DNA of 64,000 nt, taken from assembly GCA_965247015.1 (NCBI GenBank), contig CBDFGG010000002.1, forward strand, positions 186,001-250,000. The letters run 5' to 3'. Numbering within the stretch: position 1 is the stretch's first letter; each line of letters starts with the position of its first letter. Positions 60,501 through 64,000 of this stretch are shown in pieces. The notes below the pieces were generated by a model. It ran no database searches and was not told where the DNA came from. It worked only from the letters and a program-made list of their open reading frames with translations. This DNA comes from JAIXWP01 sp965247015. Lineage in GTDB: Bacteria > Bacteroidota > Bacteroidia > Flavobacteriales_D > Sanyastnellaceae. The translations under genes and the position numbers were made by a program.

Positions 60501-60698
60501 GAATTCACGTAGTCGATCGATGACTCTTTCTTTCATTTCCTTCGCGGCAGCGTTGGTAAACGTGATGGCGAGGATATGCTTGTAGTAATAAGGGGACTCT
60601 GATTGGAGCGCTAACTGCAAGTAATATTTCACCAAAGCATAGGTTTTACCGCTGCCCGCTGAACTTTTTAGGACATAAAAGTTTTTAAGTGAGTTCAT
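57570..60698 (-). CDS. UvrD/RecB-like helicase-nuclease (AddA-type)
   Basis: 1042 residues from the ATG at 60698 (NSLKNFYVLKSSAGSGKTYALVKYYL); an in-frame ATG at 60725 is possible but nearer the clpX promoter. Walker A is SSAGSGKT. Other superfamily 1 motifs follow: ILAITFTNAAAKEMKERV (Ia), HILFDEFQDTSGMQW (II), IVGDGKQAIYRWRNG (III), NIMTIHKSKGLQFPVVIYP (V) and INLCYVATTRPEEQLYI (VI). The C-terminus is a RecB-type PD-(D/E)XK nuclease with RPDRIIISENEWDVIDFKTG and a QVKNY segment. The enzyme should process double-strand breaks for recombination. No AddB-like partner is adjacent. It holds two copies of the ACCGAA palindrome. Confidence 0.92.
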   Translation of the reverse strand: MNSLKNFYVLKSSAGSGKTYALVKYYLQLALQSESPYYYKHILAITFTNAAAKEMKERVIDRLREFSDAKNLEESKKGLFNEIAQALQLQPHELEHRARQCLVHMLHNYGLIAISTIDSFTHKIVRSFARDLRLHPDFNIEMDTNAFSEKIVDACLDAIGSDEELTTYLQQFTLENYEDEKGMKVRAALEDVSRQLYNEDAKDVLPTLEHLSLQDFRALQQKLKKDIAVFDEKIKAPALAAVELIRSKNLEISDFTYGKSGAVSVFFKFADDNFDMGSRFTNPAGNTSRWWSKSGNKDATARIQEIEEQLEAYRTTMVELFTSDEMKAVQLKRAAVKVVYSMGMLARLSTIAQQIKEEENTILINDFQTIINEIVNDSPAPFIYERVGERYNHILFDEFQDTSGMQWNNFLPLIENALSKGSFNLIVGDGKQAIYRWRNGKAEQFVSLPELLGNHPPERKQALQHNYEKGILSANYRSAKNIISFNNSFFDFVQSDPSMSFIQKVYEDQTQEEKRDRTGYVEVKISASKEGNIRDLFIQDIVSNVRSVLDQGYLPGDIAILTRKAGKEAGPIAKALLEVGIEVVTRESFLLSNSAKVKLIMAYIRFLCQPDHLYSNVSIWQNLCVLYPEKFELKKLVESYTIPHDRTLLPDIQRFLEAYYPAALEIGLLRSPIEIAESIITCFGLTKDPFVEFLMDHLTRLSTQKDLSLQQVTEWWEERQHTLYTSSQESNQKVNIMTIHKSKGLQFPVVIYPRFGTKDPARTLWLDVNKEELGIEKILYSQGKNKVEEGMTEGMIADIENSALDQINLCYVATTRPEEQLYIIIEQDRNVDATSKFIMAFAESKMTSSNGVFSMGEKQGPVGKKHQPLVTKEIDGSLKPNIHSVQLRYTFLKDKIISQQEQRMLGTVIHECLSMIKTPVDIPRAIQLILPKFPTIQQSQREDIAAELRRIVDHELLRKWFSAEVEMYNEQEIILPNGHPIRPDRIIISENEWDVIDFKTGAPSQKHHLQVKNYVLEVEKISGKKVKGYLVYTPTMTVEEVI
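58045..58062. repeat. Dispersed palindrome, copy 9
   Basis: ACCGAA TGAATA TTCGGT, both arms perfect, in the helicase-nuclease gene. It is read on the minus strand as P-N-I-H-S-V. Confidence 0.85.
59056..59073. repeat. Dispersed palindrome, copy 10
   Basis: ACCGAA CGAACG TTCGAT, one mismatch in the right arm, in the helicase-nuclease gene. It is read on the minus strand as S-N-V-R-S-V. Confidence 0.75.
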
Positions 60699-60740
60699 AT
60701 CGCGAATATGACCATTTTTCGCCATTTACGCGATATGTAG

Positions 60741-60748
60741 TACCTTTG
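60741..60748 (+). promoter_or_regulatory. -7 promoter element for clpX
   Basis: TACCTTTG fits TAnnTTTG, 21 bases before the clpX ATG. No clear -33 TTG is seen. Confidence 0.55.
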
Positions 60749-60769
60749 TATATTGATAACTTCAACGAA

Positions 60770-61996
60770 ATGAAAGAAATTACTTGTTCATTCTGCGGCC
60801 GCAAAAAAAGCGAAGTGAGTATTCTCATCGCAGGGATCAGTGGACATATATGTGAGGATTGCGCTACACAAGCAAACGCAATCGTGAGTGAGGAGTCGAA
60901 GTCGAAGCTCCCAGCTTCGAATGAGAAGGATTTGGAATTGCACAAGCCTGCTGATATTAAGCGTTTCATCGACGAATTCGTAATTGGTCAGGATGATGCA
61001 AAGAAGTCATTGAGTGTTGCCGTTTATAATCACTACAAGCGTTTGATGCAGAAGTCTGCAAAAGATTCAGACGGTGTAGAAATTGAAAAGTCGAATATTA
61101 TTTTGGTGGGCGAAACAGGTACAGGTAAAACCTTGCTTGCAAAGACCATCGCTAAAATGTTGCACGTTCCCTTCTGCATCGCGGACGCTACGGTGCTTAC
61201 AGAGGCAGGATATGTTGGGGAAGATGTAGAGAGCATTCTTTCACGTTTGTTGCAAGATGCGGAGTATGATGTACAACGCGCAGAACGCGGCATTGTATTC
61301 ATCGATGAAATTGATAAGATTGCGCGCAAGAGCGACAATCCAAGCATCACTCGTGATGTAAGTGGAGAAGGAGTTCAGCAGGCTTTATTGAAGCTGCTAG
61401 AGGGCTCGATTATCAATGTTCCACCACAAGGCGGAAGAAAGCACCCAGAGCAAAAAATGATTCAAGTGAACACAGCAAATGTGTTGTTCGTTTGCGGCGG
61501 TGCATTTGATGGTATCGATAAAATTATTGAACGCCGCATGAATACCGCGGCGATCGGTTATAGTTCAAAGTCAGAAGAAGCAGTAGACAAAGAAAATCTA
61601 TTGCAATATGTGAGTCCATTGGATTTAAAACGTTTTGGATTGATCCCAGAATTGATCGGCCGTTTCCCAGTGTTGACGCACTTAGATCCATTGAATGAAA
61701 CTACACTTCGCAGAATATTGACAGAGCCGAAGAATGCTTTGGTGAAGCAATATGTGAAGTTGTTTGAGATGGACGGTGTAAAACTCACTTTCGATAAAAA
61801 AGTATTGGACTTCATCGTAGAAAAAGCCATTGAGTACAAGCTTGGTGCGCGCGGTTTACGAGGCATCTGCGAAGCCATAATGATGGATGCGATGTACGAA
61901 CTTCCTTCATCAAAAGAGAAAGAGTTCAAAGTGACATTGGCCTACGCGAAAGAGAAATTCTCAAGAAGCAAACTTAGTCAACTCAAGGTAGCGTAA
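60770..61996 (+). CDS. clpX: ATP-dependent Clp protease ATP-binding subunit ClpX
   Basis: 408 residues from the ATG at 60770; the frame upstream crosses the promoter. The N-terminal zinc domain has cysteines 6, 9, 28 and 31. The AAA+ domain has Walker A GETGTGKT (114-121), the pore loop GYVGEDVES, Walker B IVFIDEIDKIAR and the sensor 2 GARGLR motif. ClpX unfolds substrates and feeds them to ClpP. clpP, often adjacent in other bacteria, is not next to it here. Confidence 0.97.
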   Translation: MKEITCSFCGRKKSEVSILIAGISGHICEDCATQANAIVSEESKSKLPASNEKDLELHKPADIKRFIDEFVIGQDDAKKSLSVAVYNHYKRLMQKSAKDSDGVEIEKSNIILVGETGTGKTLLAKTIAKMLHVPFCIADATVLTEAGYVGEDVESILSRLLQDAEYDVQRAERGIVFIDEIDKIARKSDNPSITRDVSGEGVQQALLKLLEGSIINVPPQGGRKHPEQKMIQVNTANVLFVCGGAFDGIDKIIERRMNTAAIGYSSKSEEAVDKENLLQYVSPLDLKRFGLIPELIGRFPVLTHLDPLNETTLRRILTEPKNALVKQYVKLFEMDGVKLTFDKKVLDFIVEKAIEYKLGARGLRGICEAIMMDAMYELPSSKEKEFKVTLAYAKEKFSRSKLSQLKVA

Positions 61997-62000
61997 ACTC

Positions 62001-62138
62001 AGTTACTAGTTACTAGATACTAGTGACTAGAGTAGATACTAGAGATATAGAGATACAGTTCCAAACAGGCACTGAATCTCTTTCCCGTTAGTCACTACTC
62101 TAGTAACTAGTCACTAGTATCTAGTATCTCGTCACTAA
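62001..62138. repeat. Palindromic intergenic repeat, copy A
   Basis: Built of degenerate ACTAG-type words, this stretch folds back on itself. AGAGATACAG (62049..62058) and CTGAATCTCT (62072..62081) enclose a central loop, with longer arms outside. Bases 62026..62059 are an exact 34-base reverse complement of 63646..63679. ACTAGAGTAGTGACTAA is also shared in inverted orientation (62088..62104 and 63601..63617). It fills nearly the whole gap between clpX and the DUF1566 gene. Confidence 0.85.
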
Positions 62139-62147
62139 GTGAGGTGG

Positions 62148-63521
62148 TTAGAATTGACGGATTGGGCGGACTCTGTAGGATCCGTTTTTGCCCCCGTTTC
62201 CGCTGTATCCACTACCGAAATCTCTCACCCAAGCGAAACTTGCATCGTTGTTATATTCTGTAGAGCTCCAATAATATTCTAGTCCAAAACCAACATTGCT
62301 AGTGGTAAAACCACCGATGACTTCTCTGTTATTGTATAGAATAGTTAATTCATTTCTGCTAGGAAGGTACCAGTCATCGTAGCCATTCAATACAAGGTTT
62401 TGACATACACCTGCAGCGATTGTTGGTGATGGGCATCCATTGAGAATTTGTGTGGTGTTTAATGCGCCTGTACCGATGGCTGTGCCGTCGGCTCCGGAAA
62501 TAAGTGTGCCGCCACAGCCCCAAGTAGTAGAGGATAGATCGTTTGGAGCAGCGATGATTCCATGCGGAACATTCGGGTCATAACCTATATCGCCGGGCTG
62601 CAAGAGATACGCTAAAACGCCACCTTGAAATGGATCACCGACTACAGGTGTCGTTTCAATTGTGAGGTCTAGAATTTCAGTAATACAATTTGTTGTAGTA
62701 CCCGTATAAATGCCTGAAGCGGTATATGTTTCACCGGTATTCGACCATGTATAGGTGTCTGTAGCGGTCACGTTAGTTGTGTTTGTAGTGCTAACAATAA
62801 TGGTCAAGTTTAATGTCTGTACAATACCATTGATTTCGTTTCCAGTATATATTCCTGAGGAGGTATAGGTTTGATCATTATTTGACCATGTGTAGCTATC
62901 ACATGCAACGATGATCAAATTGTCAGAAGGGCACGGTCCCCATGTTGGCACACCATTGCAAAATGTGAGTGTTTGTCCATTCGTTCCAGGAGCAATAGCC
63001 ACCCAAGCAGTGCCGTTCCAATACATCATCTCACCCACATTTGTGCCTGGAGGAATAGTGCCTGCTGGACCTTGTGGACCTGTGGCTCCGGGCTCTCCTT
63101 GTGGACCTTGCGGTCCTGGTGTTCCACTAGCGCTAAACAAAGCGTAAGGCACGCTCAGTAATTCACTCGTGCTTGAAATGTTATAGTTAGTGCCACCCGA
63201 AGGATCAGTTTCTGTCAATATATAATACGGACCGGATGCCCAATTGATATCAGCGAATGCTCCTAAAATGGCAGTGCCCGTTCCAATTTCTAAAGTAACT
63301 AATCCATTTGCATTGGTAGTTGGTGTATGGGTTTCGACAAATACAGAAGCTCCAAATTCTGAGCCCTGTAAAATCTGAATACGCATACCGATTATTTGAT
63401 TCGTCAATAATTCATTGGAGCTATTTCTGATGACACCCTGAAAGCTCATTTTTTGTGGCACTTGCGCGCACATGAAAAATGGCAACAAGATTAAAATGCA
63501 AATGGAAATTAGCTTGTTCAT
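62148..63521 (-). CDS. Secreted protein with collagen-like stretch and DUF1566 domain
   Basis: 457 residues with a signal peptide (MNKLISICILILLPFFMCAQ). An N-terminal beta domain (PQKMSFQGVIRNSSNELLTNQ) is followed by seven G-X-Y triplets (133-153, GTPGPQGPQGEPGATGPQ). Next are two related modules (YTWSNNDQTYTSSGIYTG and YTWSNTGETYTASGIYTG) and a C-terminal DUF1566/Lcl-like domain (YDDWYLPSRNELTILYNN, then YYWSSTEYNNDASFAWVRDF). Such proteins are often surface adhesins. There is no T9SS sorting domain. The gene lies between inverted repeat copies A and B. Confidence 0.85.
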   Translation of the reverse strand: MNKLISICILILLPFFMCAQVPQKMSFQGVIRNSSNELLTNQIIGMRIQILQGSEFGASVFVETHTPTTNANGLVTLEIGTGTAILGAFADINWASGPYYILTETDPSGGTNYNISSTSELLSVPYALFSASGTPGPQGPQGEPGATGPQGPAGTIPPGTNVGEMMYWNGTAWVAIAPGTNGQTLTFCNGVPTWGPCPSDNLIIVACDSYTWSNNDQTYTSSGIYTGNEINGIVQTLNLTIIVSTTNTTNVTATDTYTWSNTGETYTASGIYTGTTTNCITEILDLTIETTPVVGDPFQGGVLAYLLQPGDIGYDPNVPHGIIAAPNDLSSTTWGCGGTLISGADGTAIGTGALNTTQILNGCPSPTIAAGVCQNLVLNGYDDWYLPSRNELTILYNNREVIGGFTTSNVGFGLEYYWSSTEYNNDASFAWVRDFGSGYSGNGGKNGSYRVRPIRQF

Positions 63522-63573
63522 TCTCGTTTAGTGTTTTAAAATATGATGTCGAAGATAGGAACAAACGACAAAC

Positions 63574-63725
63574 TTAGTGACTAGATACTAACGACTAGTG
63601 ACTAGAGTAGTGACTAATGAATAGAGATACAGCGCCTGCTTGGGGACTGTATCTCTATATCTCTAGTATCTACTCTAGTATCTCGTCACTCGTCTCTCGT
63701 CACTTTATTTGTCCCTTGTCATTTG
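63574..63725. repeat. Palindromic intergenic repeat, copy B
   Basis: The inverted counterpart of copy A. A 12-bp stem (63621..63632 with 63647..63658) encloses a 14-base loop, and ACTAGAGTAG (63601..63610) pairs with CTACTCTAGT (63670..63679) farther out. The right end runs through GTCACT words into the 19-mer ATTTGTCCCTTGTCATTTG (63707..63725), also found at 870..888. That last part lies inside the 3' end of the LytTR gene. Confidence 0.85.
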
Positions 63726-64000
63726 CATTCTGTATTTTTCCGAGATGGGGATGTCGCGGTCGGGGAGGGTGAGCTTGTCTTTGCTGATGGAGATGATGCG
63801 ACTCTTTGCTACCATGTAAGACTTATGCACCCGCACGATGTCTGATTGAGCAAACATTTCTTCCATTTCAATAAAGGTTTGTAAGGTCATGATCTTTTTA
63901 TGGACCGTGTGAATCCTGCGGTAATCGCCCATTCCTTCTATGAAGAGGATGTCGCGTAAAAATATTTTTTCTAAACGATGCTCTGTCTTGATCATCACAA
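63705..64000 (-). CDS. LytTR-type response regulator, C-terminal part (5' truncated)
   Basis: About 98 codons of the LytTR DNA-binding domain are visible; the frame continues beyond the window. IFLRDILFIEGMGDYRRIHTVHKKIMTLQTFIEMEE, then IVRVHKSYMVAKSRIISISKDKLTL and DIPISEKYRMQM, are typical of this domain. It would act as a transcription regulator, probably with a receiver domain outside the window and a LytS-like kinase. The last residues (MTRDK) and the stop codon are encoded by the repeat word shared with 870..888. Confidence 0.9.
   Translation of the reverse strand, partial: VMIKTEHRLEKIFLRDILFIEGMGDYRRIHTVHKKIMTLQTFIEMEEMFAQSDIVRVHKSYMVAKSRIISISKDKLTLPDRDIPISEKYRMQMTRDK

Noticed and set aside
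63116..63161. Plus-strand frames rich in proline and cysteine opposite the collagen-like stretch
   Set aside because: They are the complement of the G-X-Y repeats and have no start signal or family match.
62001..63725. CRISPR array or insertion sequence at the two flanking repeats
   Set aside because: There are two palindromic copies, no regular repeat-spacer order, no cas genes and no transposase.

Overview
This window is chromosomal DNA of a Bacteroidota bacterium, most likely a Flavobacteriia-type lineage. The evidence is direct. At least four secreted proteins end in type IX secretion (T9SS) type A sorting domains, one ends in a type B (gliding-motility type) domain and is followed by a PorP/SprF protein, gcvH is followed by a VanZ-like gene, and many genes have the Bacteroidota -7 promoter element TAnnTTTG. 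The content is mostly core genome. I see no phage, transposase, CRISPR array or plasmid genes.

Layout. 0-9 kb: the end of a T9SS surface protein, a cluster of hairpins and short tandem repeats, proline dehydrogenase, a half-size TauE permease, gcvH-VanZ, an NR kinase/PnuC pair, a secreted M43 metalloprotease and trigger factor. 9-13 kb: tRNA-Leu(TAG), an M20 peptidase, an LEA-type lipoprotein, rpmH (L34), a glycosyltransferase and rnhB. 13-19 kb, all minus strand: a T9SS protein and the set AIM24-like, mnmH, selD, GT-B-like protein (selenium modification of tRNA). 19-25 kb: atpBEFHAG (no atpD or atpC here). 25-31 kb: an NtrY-like kinase, then an MBOAT/AlgX-like O-acetylation pair with a SdiA-regulated-type lipoprotein and a SIMPL protein. 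31-36 kb: a B12-binding radical SAM protein, a cyclase-family enzyme, hemW and a biotin carrier protein. 36-47 kb: the type B adhesin with PorP/SprF, rsmI, ribF, a T9SS protein, a DUF349 protein and recX. 47-54 kb: prfB with its programmed frameshift, fumC, an aminotransferase, mannose-1-phosphate guanylyltransferase and hflX. 54-64 kb: a small cytochrome c with its membrane partner, a metallo-beta-lactamase-fold hydrolase, an AddA-like helicase-nuclease, clpX, a DUF1566/collagen-like secreted protein between two inverted repeats, and the end of a LytTR regulator.

The least ordinary signal is a dispersed 18-bp palindrome, ACCGAA-YRWWYR-TTCGGT. It occurs ten times (six with perfect arms, four with one arm mismatch). 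Every copy is inside or at the very end of a coding sequence, and only two of the three reading frames are used. With twelve fixed bases, chance predicts about 0.004 perfect-arm copies in 64 kb. It looks like a genome-wide iterated palindrome laid over coding sequence. A second unusual signal is a pair of about 140-bp hairpin-forming repeats in inverted orientation around the gene at 62148..63521. A related 19-base word occurs both at 870 and at 63707, where it encodes the last residues of the LytTR protein.

All calls come from reading the sequence and from knowledge of the families. No database search was run. Starts were moved from the longest frame to an internal codon where a signal peptide, conserved N-terminus or promoter position made that more likely; this is stated in each entry.
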